Source of the DNA: Meghimatium bilineatum
Lineage: Eukaryota > Mollusca > Gastropoda > Stylommatophora > Philomycidae
Reading direction: 5' to 3'
DNA: 64,000 nucleotides
Assembly: GCA_034231615.1 (NCBI GenBank)
Contig: CM067306.1
Coordinates: forward strand, 32,164,363 to 32,228,362
The notes beneath the pieces are model-generated. The model was not told where the DNA came from. It did not search any database and saw only the letters and a list, made by a program, of their open reading frames with translations. A program made the translations under genes and the position numbers. Every line of letters starts with the position of its first letter. The stretch's first letter is position 1. This document shows positions 10,584 through 21,515 of this stretch, piece by piece.

Positions 10584-10853
10584 TCTTCTTCTGCGTTCGT
10601 TCTCAAACTCCTGCAGATTAGCAGGATGTAGTCCGGAGAACGGAATGCGTTGTGTCATGGTTTACAGCATTACTGCGATATCTGCGCCTTTCGGCCTGAC
10701 ATATCGACTTCAGCATGACTTTGGGTCACTGACCCTATATGGGATGGGACAGCCAACGCCTTAACCTCCTTAGTCGCCTTTTACGACATGCGTGGAAGGT
10801 AAACAGTGTTGATATTCTTTGCTCCCCTTTCAGGCCCTGGCAACACACCGGCG
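10584..10853 (-). mobile_element. SINE-B, full length, with TSD
   Basis: Runs from a TTCTTCTTCTGCG tail to the 5' end (CGCCGGTGTGTTGCC on minus). CAATAACCCTTCT at 10571-10583 and 10854-10866 is the TSD (its last bases overlap the tail). It sits at the border of a MITE-P copy. Confidence 0.9.
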
Positions 10854-10866
10854 CAATAACCCTTCT

Positions 10867-11130
10867 AAGTGAAGTACTTTGATTTTCCCCTTAATTTTCA
10901 TTGGTCAATTACCGCTGAAGTCGGTCGTGCCTGACCATTGTCGCAAATACAACGGCAGCACAACCTATTTTCCGTTTCCTGGACTACATCCTGCCATGCT
11001 GGTAATTTAATAGGGTCATTGCCCTAATATACGAGAGATTTTAGTTGGAGTTTAAAAACGAAAAAAATAATATCAATGAAAATCATCGTAAAAATCAAAT
11101 TGTGTCACTTTAGAATGATGATTCATAACG
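10867..11130. mobile_element. MITE-P, copy 3, split by a decayed SINE-A
   Basis: Left arm TTGATTTTCCCCTTAATTTTC...ATTGGTC and right arm AATGAAAATCATCG...AGAATGATGATTC match the MITE-P arms. A degraded SINE-A lies between them at about 10938-11065. Confidence 0.6.
10938..11065 (+). mobile_element. SINE-A, strongly diverged
   Basis: Core AACGGCAGCACAACC, GGACTACATCCTGCC and AGTTTAAAAACGAA follow the SINE-A order; the tail is reduced to A-rich sequence. It is older than most copies. Confidence 0.6.
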
Positions 11131-11289
11131 GATCATTTGGACTGTATAATCGACCAAGGACACGACAAACACCTAAGTCCTGGTTGCTTTAACTGTTGAG
11201 ATTTTCTAAGGGCCATACTACATTCTGCACCTATGTGAACTAGTGATTCTTGTTCGTGATTGGAAACAAAGCGCACGTCATCAAATAAC

Positions 11290-11490
11290 ATGACCGTATA
11301 CAGAATTAGACATATTGGTTAATTGGTAATCCGATCATGTTAATGATTCATTTGACTATTCCGGTGATTATCATTGATCAAATGATTATACTTTGCGTGA
11401 CAGCCAACGAAAATCAAGGTAACATTCAAATAGATCATTACGAAGGCTGAATTTCCAATTAGACAAATTGGTCTTATGCCGTAGACGGCC
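11290..11490. mobile_element. MITE-P, copy 4
   Basis: Ends CATGACCGTATAC... and ...TTATGCCGTAGACGGCCATG, with inner arms TTTGACTATTCCGGTGATTA and GAAAATCAAGGTAACATTCA. It lacks coding capacity. Confidence 0.7.
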
Positions 11491-11499
11491 ATGCCAAAA

Positions 11500-11737
11500 A
11501 CCATGCTAAGACCAGTGTTTCTCGCCTCCTGAGAGACTGCGGCCGGTATTTTTTTTTTTTAAATAATTTTTTTAGTTAATAAACCTGGTTCAAACAAGTT
11601 CTATATACTCATAGACATTTCAAGGTGAAGTATTCGCGGTCCGGCAGGCATATTGCCGCGGCCAGCGGTTGAGAAGTCCACTAATTCACAATATCACAAA
11701 GTTCAGAACACAGTGAAGAGCAATATTCTAAAGCCGT
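11500..11737. other. No recognised feature
   Basis: Contains a short T run and nothing else I can name. Confidence 0.4.
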
Positions 11738-12420
11738 GTGATTCAACAAAAATCAGAAATAAATGTTACCGATACAAAACTAAGAACGTTTAACTCAAAT
11801 GTGAAAGCAGTGATGTTTTATGGTTCAATTCCATCACATAATATCACTGCCGAAGCAAAAACTCTCATCAAAAGAAAATACATACATGGAGTCGGAGAAC
11901 AGGTAGTAAATTTCCACATGTGAGGTTCAACAGATCACAGCAAACTACAATTTTTAGGCTCTACACAGGACACGGTGGACTACAAGCACATCTTAACAAA
12001 ATAAAGGTTGCCCAAAATGATCTATGTCATGTCAAAAGGGTCTCCAGACGTTAGAACACATTCGCAGACGTCCACTCTTCGACCACTTGCGGACTAAATA
12101 TGTCCCCAAGAGAAAAATCTGACGGTAAAGCTGTGGAGCAACCTTGGAGAACCCCTTCTGACGACGTAATTCATGGAGGCAATGCAACCCTCCTGCCAGT
12201 ATAGACTTCTTATAAGCATCAGAAACTGATCGCAGAAGAAGTATGGCTCAGAAACATGAACAAGGATACAACCATAGAACAAGGATACAACCATAGAACT
12301 ACAATCTTCCATCAATGGATGCCTGTTTAGAATACAAGGATATTGATCAGATCAAAATCAGAAATGAAGAAGGGACTCGTCATAGAATGAACTGAACCTC
12401 CAATCTGTTGCAGATACGTG
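11738..12420 (+). pseudogene. LINE-R C-terminal fragment, split by an Ingi-B insertion
   Basis: KLRTFNSNVKAVMFYGS (11770-11827) continues after the insertion as YGSETW... and SSINGCLFRIQGY (from 12242). Together this is the post-RT segment common in RTE/jockey-like ORFs (FNSNVKxVLLYGxETW). Stops are present. Confidence 0.7.
11828..12241 (+). mobile_element. 5'-truncated Ingi-B-like insertion with TSD
   Basis: Encodes, with frameshifts, the last ~130 residues of the Ingi-B ORF (from HRISLTEAKTLIK to the C-terminal AAHLPV-like end), then its 3' UTR and GAAGAAG tail. TATGGTTCA (11819-11827) and TATGGCTCA (12242-12250) are a 9-bp TSD with one difference. Confidence 0.85.
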
Positions 12421-12654
12421 AAAGAGAATAACTCCACAAATGTTCACTGTATTCATGCCGTAAGAGAGGCAACTAATGTGTTTGTGTAGTAGAGTTGTCT
12501 GTCCATCCAATAGGATCCAAAAGTAACCCAGAATTTGAATGCGTTACTAGCAGTGGTTCCCAAACATTTACCGTTGACTTTCCCCTTGGACATTGTGCAA
12601 AGTCCATACGCCTCCATTCACCTAATACATAAATTTAACCCCACACATACAGGA
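12421..12654. other. No recognised feature
   Basis: Probably more decayed LINE sequence, but no motif is readable. Confidence 0.35.
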
Positions 12655-13155
12655 CATGCGCCTTACAAAAACTGCTGAATGAACTGTCTTACCAGTATAT
12701 AGTTATTATGCAGTGGATACCCTCTCACTGTGGAATACCCAGAAATGAAAAAGCAGACCAAATGGCTAAGGAAGGTGCTGACGAATACCAACCAGATGTA
12801 CCAATCATCAACCATCAGGAAAAAAACAGATGATCAAGTCAATAAGAAAGCCACAAACACCAACACAAGATGACTATCACATTATGATCACATTATAATA
12901 ACGATTCCGCAGTCACATGTACACACAATTCAAGATTGGCAACACGACCATGTGTACATGTGGATAGGCAACTCACAGTACCAAGCATATACTTCAAGAT
13001 TGTTCTGAGGATTAAACTCTGAGGCAGACATATTGACCAGAGAAAACAACACTAGAATAAAAACTTTAGGGGCCACTATATGAACTACAAAAGACTGAGT
13101 TTTATTCAGGAGACCTAATTACAGATATAGACATGTTTCAAGTGAATGAAAGAAG
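12655..13155 (+). pseudogene. 5'-truncated Ingi-A copy (RNase H end and 3' UTR)
   Basis: Frames read LLNELSYQY, MQWIPSHCGIP.NEKADQMAKEGA and a terminal Cys-rich segment, closely matching the last ~200 residues of Ingi-A. The stop context TTACAGATATAGACATGTTTC and a GAAAGAAGAAGAA tail follow. Small frameshifts make it inactive. Confidence 0.88.
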
Positions 13156-13159
13156 AAGA

Positions 13160-13380
13160 ATAGTGAAACGACGAATACATGGTTTGGATAAGTATGCCGA
13201 CATTATTCCTTGTCAAAGCGATACTACATAGAATAGTCGAAGGTGGAAGAAGCAGAAGACAAAGGTAAGCATGAACAGACAACATCAAGGACTGGGCATG
13301 GCAAAACTTTACCTTATTCCTTTGCATTGCTGAAAATATAAACCGACGAAGGGATGTGTTTTGATATATCCGGTGTAGTA
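13160..13380 (+). pseudogene. LINE-R C-terminal fragment
   Basis: VEGGRSRGRQR...W.DNIK.WAWQNF is the basic RGRQ..W..NIK..T.-type tail typical of RTE/jockey-like ORFs. It follows directly after the Ingi-A tail, so Ingi-A probably inserted into it. Confidence 0.6.
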
Positions 13381-13384
13381 CCCC

Positions 13385-13722
13385 TACTTTCCTGATTGTG
13401 TGCTGATGCATCTAATGTGGTACCCCTACGATCCTATGTGTTGATGCATCCAATATGGTACCCCTACGTTTCTTATTGTGTGTTGATGCATCCAATATGG
13501 TACTACTACGATCCTCAATGTGTATTGATGCACACAATATGGTACCCCTACGATCCTCACTGTATGTTGATGCACCCAATGTGGTACCACTACGATCCTC
13601 ACTGTGTGTTGATGCATTCATGTGGTATCTCGACGTTCCTGAATGTGTGTGTTGATGCATCTAATATGGTACCCCTACGATCTCCACTGTGTGTTGATGC
13701 ATCCAATGTGGCACTTCTACGA
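13385..13722. repeat. 42-bp minisatellite, eight copies
   Basis: GATGCA recurs at 13404, 13443, 13485, 13527, 13569, 13611, 13653 and 13695, so the unit is 42 bp (first interval 39). Because 42 is a multiple of 3, repeats stay open in several frames on both strands; those frames are not genes. One inverted unit also occurs alone at about 17625-17670. Confidence 0.93.
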
Positions 13723-14094
13723 CCATGTCAGGTATGAGATTATGGCTATGGATGGAATAACCAATAGAAACCATTGTAAAACAGGCATTGTTGTGGAACC
13801 AACATGGAAAGAGGATGAAAGAGAAATTGAAAGACCTAGAAGCAATAACTAAAGATAGTTCGAAATGGAAGATTCCTAGGCAGCTTTCCTAAAAGTGCTG
13901 TACTTGCCATTCTGGGCAATAAAAGGTTGATCAATGTCGCAATAAATAAAACGGGATAAGTGTGTTGATGACATACGCTCCGCAGAGAATTTATAAAAAG
14001 TGTATAAATAGAAATAGTGAACAACATATGATTACGTGGGAAAAGTGTGCACTGAATGAGACCGTTGACATTAAAGACATCTGTACATAAAGTA
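13723..14094. other. No recognised feature
   Basis: AT-rich sequence with chance ORFs only. Confidence 0.4.
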
Positions 14095-14225
14095 AATATG
14101 ACCTGGAAGGCTGATTTATTATTTCCGTGAATATTCTTGGTAGGCCTTGGCTTTTTCGGCATGCGACTTCAAGTATATAAATAGTGACCAATGAAAATAA
14201 CGACAACAATGAAAAAAATAAGGAA
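14095..14225. mobile_element. MITE-P-like half copy
   Basis: CGACTTCAAGTATATAAATAGTGACCAATGAAAATAAC contains the MITE-P arm GACCAATGAAAA (motif split at 14167-14200). The same CAAGTATATAAATAGTGA string recurs at about 24045-24065. Confidence 0.5.
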
Positions 14226-14559
14226 TGAAGTCTTGTTAAGTTCTGTTGACAGGTCTATACTAGCGCCCGGTCATGTCTAAATCCCACGGATAGCTCAAAT
14301 GACATTTCTGAGACCTGATTAGACATGAAGTTAACAAGAGAAACAGGCAGATGCTCTTTGGAGATGATATGACAAGGAGGAGGGGGTGAGGTTTAACAGA
14401 GGATAAAGTTAATGGAGAGAGCAACACGGAGGTCACAAATCGATAATGAATAACGTAACATCCTGGCGTGGAAATGTCCAAGAATTTCTTATGGTATGAG
14501 ACCACTGACTTAGTTTCGTAATATAGATCTTTGTTTCGGTTCATAATAATTAGAAGAAA
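14226..14559. other. No recognised feature
   Basis: No motif, repeat partner or coding signal seen. Confidence 0.4.
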
Positions 14560-14727
14560 TTAACCGCCGAAGACGGATGTGTCGGGTCATTTACGCAAAT
14601 AAAAGGGCGACACAATGCATTTCCATTCTTTGGGCTGCATCCTGCTGGAAATCTAATAGGACCACTGTCCTGCTACAGGAGAGATCCAGCGGGAGTTTAA
14701 GAACGAACGCTGAAGAAGAAGCAATTA
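14560..14727 (+). mobile_element. SINE-A, full length
   Basis: Starts ACCGCCGAAGACGGATGTGT and ends AACGCTGAAGAAGAAG. AATTAA flanks it on both sides as a possible short TSD. Confidence 0.88.
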
Positions 14728-14734
14728 AGCTTTT

Positions 14735-15030
14735 TTGTTTTACCAGTTTCATTTTTCATATCCTGAAAATTCCACCTCGGTGATGTGTAATGGTGGTCTT
14801 TCCATAGTGGTGGTTTCATACCCACACAACTCGAACTCAAGCGATGTGCAATGGTGGTCTTTCCATAGTGGTGGTTTCATACCCACAAAACTCGAACTCC
14901 CAGCGATGTGCAATGGTGATTTTTCTAGTTGTGGTTTCATACCTATAAAACTCCAATTCTCAGAGATTTGAAATGGTGAATTTTCCAGTGTTGATTTCAC
15001 ACCCAAAAAATCTTAAATTCTCAGCGATAT
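14735..15030. repeat. Minisatellite, unit about 60 bp, four to five copies
   Basis: Units hold GATGTGCAATGGTGGTCTTT, TGGTGGTTTCATACCC and AAACTCGAACTC, decaying from left to right. A C run follows at about 15049-15058. Confidence 0.85.
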
Positions 15031-15529
15031 GTAACGGTTTAAGAACACCCCCCCCCCCCAAACTGGTATGGTAAAAACAATTATATAGCTGGAATGTTGT
15101 GGGTGGCTTCCAAAAGATGATGAAATAATCTATTTAGTTGTAAGTAGGTAGCTCTTGACAGCTAATAATTCATTTTAGACAAAAAAACAAGTTCTCATTT
15201 CTGTAACTGAGGCGACACCTGGACTCATAGTTGTCTCAATGGCATGTAAAGAGAGGCTGTATGTGTGCATGTAGCGAGGCATTCCAGTGCGCAAGTATCC
15301 CAGGAATACCACGTGCTGTCAGAAACACACCATACACATCTGGGCCGCTAACACATCGGTTAGTGTCCTACACACTTCGGTAAAATGTCCGCTGGTCTGC
15401 ATCTCAACGTCATCTATAGTGACAATAGATTACAATGTACAGTATTTTCTTTTTCACATGTGTCAGATTATATCCAACCCAACTTTTCTTAGTCGCCAAC
15501 TACGACATACATCGAAAGAAAACTGTGGC
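15031..15529. other. No recognised feature
   Basis: Holds a short poly-C run and no identifiable gene or repeat. Confidence 0.4.
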
Positions 15530-15830
15530 CCTATTCTTTACAACCCCAGGCAACCGAGACCTGGTCCCACCTTCTTATCCGTGTCCCTCAAAGGGTTCAA
15601 AAGTAGCAAAGGATTGACTTTACTGTATTCGGTTTCCCATATGTACTCAACACTCTCAATGAAGCGGGAAGCCGCCGGCCGAGATGCACTCACAGCACTT
15701 AACCTCAAACGATAGTCCACAGGAATCTCCGAAAAAACTCACCTTGTACACAAGACGACACGAGTCGGATTCGAACCCACGACCTCTTGAACACAAGACG
15801 AACAGCTTAACCACTAATCTCGGGAGATTT
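15530..15830 (-). mobile_element. tRNA-derived SINE (third short family)
   Basis: On the minus strand the head (about 15826 to 15755) contains an A-box-like TTAGTGGTTAAGC and a near-perfect B box in GGGTTCGAATCCGAC, the internal pol III promoter of a tRNA. The region is too diverged to be a tRNA gene: no proper anticodon stem was found. About 200 bp of non-tRNA body follows, down to about 15530. It is unrelated to SINE-A and SINE-B. Only one copy is seen here. Confidence 0.65.
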
Positions 15831-16147
15831 CCGTGTTTCTCAGTTTAGAAGGGTAATCGTGAACACTTGATTCGTGACCATCAACAGTACCGGTGAGCAC
15901 GGTCGTGATTGATTACCCCACGCTACAAAAGCTTGTGATAATTCGATTATGTAGTCGGCCGATTTCTGTTTGGGCGTCTACACATAGATTGCCTTGCTGG
16001 ACTAGTGTTTGTTCTTTATATGCTTGACCTCTAACACACTACTATTCACCTATCCATCTGTTGCTTTCCCCTGCTGTATCCACAATGTGGCCTATGGGTA
16101 GGTGTGAAATCCCAGCCGCCTACTTAGATGTGAATGGTGTGTATTAT
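15831..16147. other. No recognised feature
   Basis: Nothing identifiable apart from a short TTATTATTATT run at its end. Confidence 0.35.
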
Positions 16148-16268
16148 TATTATTCTGCGTTCGTTCTCAAACTCCTGCAGATTAGCAGGATGTAGTCCGG
16201 AGAACGGAGTGCGTTGTTTCATGGTTTACAGCATTGCTGCGATATCTGCGCCTTTCGGACTGACACAT
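16148..16268 (-). mobile_element. SINE-B, 5'-truncated
   Basis: The 3' 120 bp of SINE-B at high identity (TCTGCGTTCGTTCTCAAACT through the core), ending abruptly at the core. The tail region reads ATTATTATT instead of a clean (TTC)n. Confidence 0.85.
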
Positions 16269-16741
16269 GCAACAGAAAACCTTAGTAGATGACATGCCTT
16301 AATATTGAGGTTATCTTCTTATAGAAGCTTCATGACATGTCATCTATACAATCCCGTACTCGTAACCTTCGATAGCAGTTACCATGTTGTTCCTGCAGGC
16401 CGATGTTGTGCTTGAACTAGTTACAGGCACGGCGTGGGTGGTCGGAACAACAAAGAAACCTGTCGCAAGTGCCAGAGTTGTGCCCTGATGTCGACGTCTG
16501 TTTCAGCGGCATTAGACTTGAAACACCATCGAGTCAGATGACTGCTGGAACAGAGGGCGGAGCACTTATGGGAATGCCCCACGTGCTGTAAGGCCAGTTT
16601 TTAATCAAGAACTTCTTACAAGAGGGTCTTTTTTTTTAAGGGAGACTAGTTTATTTTACATGTCCAAACCATGTCAGGTCTCATCGTTGTACTTTCGAAA
16701 GTGTTGATTCTTGTTAAAGTCTTTCCTTGATTGCTGCCTAG
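16269..16741. other. Unclassified; faint repeat with 17940-18055
   Basis: GGAATGCCCCACGTGCTGTA...TAATCAAGAAC near 16570-16615 resembles GGAATGCACCTTGTGCAGTG...TAATCAAGAGTC near 17997-18035. This suggests two decayed copies of one element, possibly a LINE Cys-rich end. No function is assigned. Confidence 0.3.
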
Positions 16742-16988
16742 TACTTCTGCGTTCGATCTCAAGCTCCAGTAGATTAGCAGGATGTAGTTCGAAAAACGGA
16801 ATGTGTTGTGTCATAGTTTACAGCTTAGCTGTGATATCTGTGCCTTTTGACCTGACACATCCTACTCCATCACGTTTTCTGGGTTACTTTGGCCATGTCG
16901 GAAGGAAGAACTAACTCCCCTCCGAAACCTCATTAGTCGCTTCTTACGATACATGAGAGATAAACAGTGCTGCTATTATTTGTTTGTC
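16742..16988 (-). mobile_element. SINE-B, diverged
   Basis: Near full-length order of SINE-B blocks on minus, many substitutions, 5' end lost near 16985. Confidence 0.75.
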
Positions 16989-17132
16989 TTTCAGATTCCT
17001 GCATCAACACTTGGGTGCGGCTATGACTAAATGGCATGTTCTAACAAGAAAGATAACCGTAGAACTCACAGATACAGACAGGAGACAGCTTGATCAGAAA
17101 ATCTGCGCTGTGAACACAGGGACACATGGTCT

Positions 17133-17388
17133 CGCCTGTGTGTTGCCGTGGCCACAGAGGGGAACAAAGAATAGCAACACTGCTTACCTTCCATGCATGC
17201 CGTAAGAGACGACTAATGAGATTATGGGATGGATTTGGCTGTCCCATCCCATAAGGTCAGTGATTCAAAGACGTGTTGCAGTCTGCCGAAAGGCGCAGTA
17301 ATGCTATAAAAAATGACACAACGCATTTCGTTCTTCGTACTACATCCTGCTAATATGCAGGAGTTTGAGAATGAAAGCAGAAGAAGAA
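17133..17388 (+). mobile_element. SINE-B with TSD
   Basis: Starts CGCCTGTGTGTTGCCGTGGCC and ends GCAGAAGAAGAA. ACATGGTCT (17124-17132) and ACATGGCCT (17389-17397) are a 9-bp TSD with one mismatch. Confidence 0.88.
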
Positions 17389-17399
17389 ACATGGCCTAG

Positions 17400-18235
17400 A
17401 TAATGTACATGCATTAGAAATACCACTTCTTAAGAAAGGTATGCGGGAAACAGTAGAAAGAAATAAGTGACATATTGGTGGTCAAATCTATAATGGATGG
17501 CAGGTAATGAGGAAACACCTGGTTGAATTACTAAAGGCAGTCTTGGAGACACTACAGAATGATGAAGAAGATGCTGAAATAGATATAATGTACATGTTTA
17601 TCATAATCAATCAATAAACCCATAACCCTTCAGGGTCGTAGGGGTACCACATTGGATGCTTCAGCACACAGTCATCCAGCGAATTATATCCTAAGCGATG
17701 CGAATGAGTTTGGAAATATCTTGCCCTGTCCATTCCTTGATGTTGTCTGTCCGTGCCTTTATTTGTCCTCCTCTGCTTCTTCTCCCTTTGACAGATCTCT
17801 GCAGTGTTGTTGTTTTTTTACAAGGAATCATGTCTGCGAGCATGGTTTGATTTGAACATGTTCAGAGAATTATAGAAATGTGATTGGTCATGGGAGAAAT
17901 TGAATATCAGTGGAAAGACAGGAAGAACCTACAATCAAATACTAACTGGTACATTGGGTTTTTATGTGACTGGCGGAATGACAAGTAGCATTTAAGGGAA
18001 TGCACCTTGTGCAGTGAATGCCGTTCCTAATCAAGAGTCAAGAATGGCCATCTGAAACTGTGCAAGATCTATTCAACTATTAATTTAATTACCTATTCTA
18101 ATATGTTAATGCTGAAGTTCCTTCTCAACAGAACACAAGCAAAATATAAGAAATTACTAAATGACAAAAGAATATGCTAGTTTACGTTAAAAAAAAGTAC
18201 AAAAAAAAATTAAAAAGCAATATTTCCACAAATGA
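17400..18235. other. Largely featureless; one stray inverted minisatellite unit
   Basis: At about 17625-17670 GGTCGTAGGGGTACCACATT and GGATGCTTCAGCACACA are one inverted unit of the 42-bp minisatellite at 13385-13722. The rest shows nothing recognisable. Confidence 0.5.
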
Positions 18236-18435
18236 TGAAAACGATGGACTAATCGGACATATACTTAGAATGAAAACATAGTGCTACTCTACTGCAAGCA
18301 CTAAAATGGGTATCAGGTGGCTAAAGAAAGACCAAGAGAAACTCTGACAGAACAACCATCAAAGAGGGTATGTACGAATATTGGCCTCAACAACATGCAA
18401 GAATTACACAGTAGCATCACATATCTCAACTGGAA
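18236..18435 (+). pseudogene. LINE-R C-terminal fragment
   Basis: LIGHILRMK, RPRETL-like and N.QRG-like segments align with the LINE end at 290-480, with several stops. Confidence 0.55.
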
Positions 18436-19795
18436 TCTGGTTTCTGTCCTGAGTAACGTATTTGGTAGACCTACTGAATGAACAGTCAATTTCATGAAGA
18501 AAATAAATCTTGAACATTTAGTAATCTCTGTAAGATCAAGAAACAAAAGACGAAGCTAAAGGACGGGTTATCGTGGGATAGGAGAGTCCACGACTGAGCT
18601 TTTAACAATACAAGAAAACGAGTTACGGAGAAACATGTTCGACTAAGCTACTTGCTAGGAACTTGTGTGAAGTCAACTATCCTTTGTTTTAGACATAAGA
18701 AGTGTTGAACAGTCTAAAAATTGTATTTCCTTTTTCTTCCCATATACCTCTACCCTTAATTCCCTGTTATCCAAAGTACTAGCCATCTCCATTGTTCATC
18801 CCTTTTCGCGACACACTTTGTTTGACCTTCACGCATTTCGTCTTTGCTGAAGATTTCTCACCAACCTTCCTAGTTTCCCGACCTTTCTTCCGTCCTGCTT
18901 GTTAAAGCTTTTAGATAGCCAGATTTGGCGAAATACCAAAAGCACACTGCTGGAAGGCAAACTCGACAATCAGCTCGGCAAGAAGGGCTTTGTGCCAGCA
19001 CGTCACAGTTTCGAGCTAGGAACGCTGACCTTGTTTAAGCGAGGTAATTCTATTGGTAGCCTGTTTTGTTGAGGTCGTGCTCGGGCGGGCTGTAGACACC
19101 AGCGTTGCGCATGCCGATCAATGCGAATGACGTGCTAGCTCAGTCAAACGCACAGTGGATGAATATATTTTTGTGTGCTGAATGTTGTTCTGTCGGTGAA
19201 GTCTCCAAGTTGTGGTGTGTTTTTGTTGACAATCAGGCAGGATGCGAGAACGAAGGATGCAGAGGGTATTTGATGAAGGAAGAGACACGTAACCCAATAC
19301 AGAATGAATGGGGGAAAAATGGATCAGATAAGGCAAGAGGAAAGCTATTTTTAGAACCAGTTCAGAACAACGCTGCCATGACAACAAGGAAACGGATAGG
19401 CGGTTTAGACCAGCCGATGACCCTGCGGCAGTTTGTGTGTTTATTTGTACATCACATTTCGAGACCAGAGAACTTGTACTTTGATGGTACTAGAACATCA
19501 TACTAGATTTCAGAAGTTGGAACACACCAAATTTGTTTTAATAGATAACGATCTTACACAATGTAATAACACAAGATGTCTGTGGTAGAAATGCTGGACA
19601 TCACCCCAAGAAGGTAGCATTTACAATATTCATATGAGGATGTTGCTAAAGCTTCCCTACCCTTGCCTTTGTTAGAAAGATGTATGGGCTTGCCAAGAGC
19701 TACCAGTTCACATTAAAGGCATTAAATCACATCATTCAACAGCAACACTGACACCCACTGTCCTAAAGAGATGCACAAACAATAATCCAAAACAC
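18436..19795. other. No recognised feature
   Basis: A 133-residue open frame (19105-19506, plus) has no domain, low-complexity or repeat signature. I cannot support it as a gene. Remaining sequence is unassigned. Confidence 0.35.
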
Positions 19796-19799
19796 ATAC

Positions 19800-20135
19800 A
19801 AGTCAAAGAAACAAATGGATATGGAAGACAAACCCGATGCAATACAACACCTCCAAAGATATCGATAGATCACACTATTGCGTCTTAGAAAAGTCCACTG
19901 CAGACTAGTGTGTCGCCTTTTATCGACTGAAGATCTCATACACAGATGAATGTCCATGTGGATCCGAAACCAAGACTCCTGAACACATACTTCAGGACTG
20001 CCCAACATACAGAGACGGTAGTCCTGGCCAGATAATATAGATTTGATGCAAAAAGCTATGGGGAAGCTGCTCTGACCTGGTTTTATAGTGGTCTGACAAA
20101 CATGATACCAGATACTGAACGCAGAAGACTACATC
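19800..20135 (+). pseudogene. LINE-3 3' end (Cys-rich C-terminus)
   Basis: Encodes DECPCGSETKTPEHILQDCPTYRDG, the CxC...H....C motif that closes Ingi-like ORFs after RNase H. About 130 bp of 3' sequence to GATACTGAACGCAGAAGA follows. It is the same family as 40418-40650, not Ingi-A or -B. Confidence 0.75.
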
Positions 20136-20159
20136 CATTCCCCTAACCTTATTGAAAAT

Positions 20160-20335
20160 ATGATATTTCCTTGTCCCATCTGATAGTGTGACGCAGACCA
20201 CATGGGGAAGTCGGAGGTGCCAGGTCAAAATGCACAGAAATCGTAGATAGGCTGTAAAGCATGACATAACGCATTTCGCTCTTTGGATTACATCCTGCTA
20301 ATCTGCAGGCATTTGAGAACAAACACCGAAGATAA
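20160..20335 (+). mobile_element. SINE-B, diverged 3' half
   Basis: Core GAAGTCGGAGGTGCCAGGTC and GACATAACGCATTTCG, then CATCCTGCTAATCTGCAGG. Confidence 0.7.
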
Positions 20336-20479
20336 GTGATTATCTGAAAAGACGGCGGTACACTACAGGCATAACTATAGGCGCTGCCTCTTTCAGCATA
20401 TGGTATAAAGTTCTCTGCTGACAGTTCCGTGGCACGCTGATTATATAATTTCTCTAGCCCTGCCCTTAAATTCTCCCTC

Positions 20480-21040
20480 TCTACTATCTCCTCGGGCAAT
20501 TTCAAACTTCCATCTCATAATTAGTTAACACTATGGTGTCCTCGTTCAACGGACGCGCATATATGGAATTTACAATGTCCCTCCTGTCCACTGTCATATG
20601 TCCTGGCACATGTGCGTTCCGACACTAGTCTGTGAGCTTTCTCATTACCTCAAATGCCAGAGTGATCAGGATAAAATATCCTCGTAAGTCCCTGAGGGTG
20701 AGAAACCCCAAATATTCCATCCACTCAAGACGTATCCATGCAATCATAACGCAGCCATACATTCTGAATTTCGCAGGTCATGAACTGTGAGTCCGATACA
20801 CTATCAGCCCTGATTGTCATTGTTTCTGAGATCGTTCTATGGTCACCCTAACTGCCTCGATTTCCATTCTCATAATGGAGATTGTTGGACTATATGCTCC
20901 ATACGTTTCAGCAATAACTTTTCCTGTAAGAATTGCAGAAAAGCCAGCCAGATCTTGACCCTTTTCGTACAGCACAGAAATATATGTGTACACATCATGA
21001 CCACATCATTATTTTTCGTTTTATTGGTTACCAGTTGTTT
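20480..21040 (-). pseudogene. Decayed retrotransposon RNase H domain, distinct family
   Basis: Minus-strand frames give AGFSAILTGKVIAETYGAYSPTISIMRMEIEAV (RNase H strand/helix with the catalytic Glu context), then, after frameshifts, a PDHSGI.GNEKAHRL-like stretch matching the xxHxGxxGNExAD signature. It differs from both Ingi-A and Ingi-B in sequence. Confidence 0.6.
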
Positions 21041-21345
21041 GACTTATTCTGAATTCGCTCCAAACGTTGATATAGTGTAGTAGTTGACAGTGTGAGGGGT
21101 CCCGCACCATTATCTAATACTGGAAGGACAAGTTATTGAAAAAGCAGAACGTAACCTCTGTTCCATACCCATAGTTGCCATTGTTTTTAGTGTTGCCATA
21201 TCATGTTATTTTCCAACCATCGGGGGAAAAGCACCTGCCGCGCTTTTTTTTCGAGTTAGTACTGACATAAATCATCATCTGCAGTGAGAAATGAGAACTA
21301 AGAGGAACAGACTTAAAGGAGGAAAATCTTGTATGTGTCAGGTGG
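21041..21345. other. No recognised feature
   Basis: No supported gene or repeat. Confidence 0.35.
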
Positions 21346-21349
21346 AGGA

Positions 21350-21515
21350 TATTATTCAACATGTAACCAATGTTTGTGATGGGTACAAGACCAGATAACA
21401 ATTGTTTGTTATGGCCACAAGACCATATAACCAATGTTTGCGATGGACACAAAACCTGATAAATCAATGTATGTAATAGACACAAGACCAGATAACTAAT
21501 GTTTGTGATGGACCA
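21350..21515. repeat. Degenerate minisatellite, unit about 31-33 bp
   Basis: Five irregular copies of ATAACCAATGTTTGTGATGG plus ACACAAGACCAG. Confidence 0.75.

Noticed and set aside
13396..13737. ORFs encoding 14-residue repeats on both strands
   Set aside because: Produced by the 42-bp minisatellite; no other coding signal.
15755..15826. Functional tRNA gene
   Set aside because: The B box is good but no proper anticodon stem or acceptor pairing was found, and a SINE body follows.
19105..19506. 133-residue ORF
   Set aside because: No domain, no conserved partner and no splice context; length is possible by chance.
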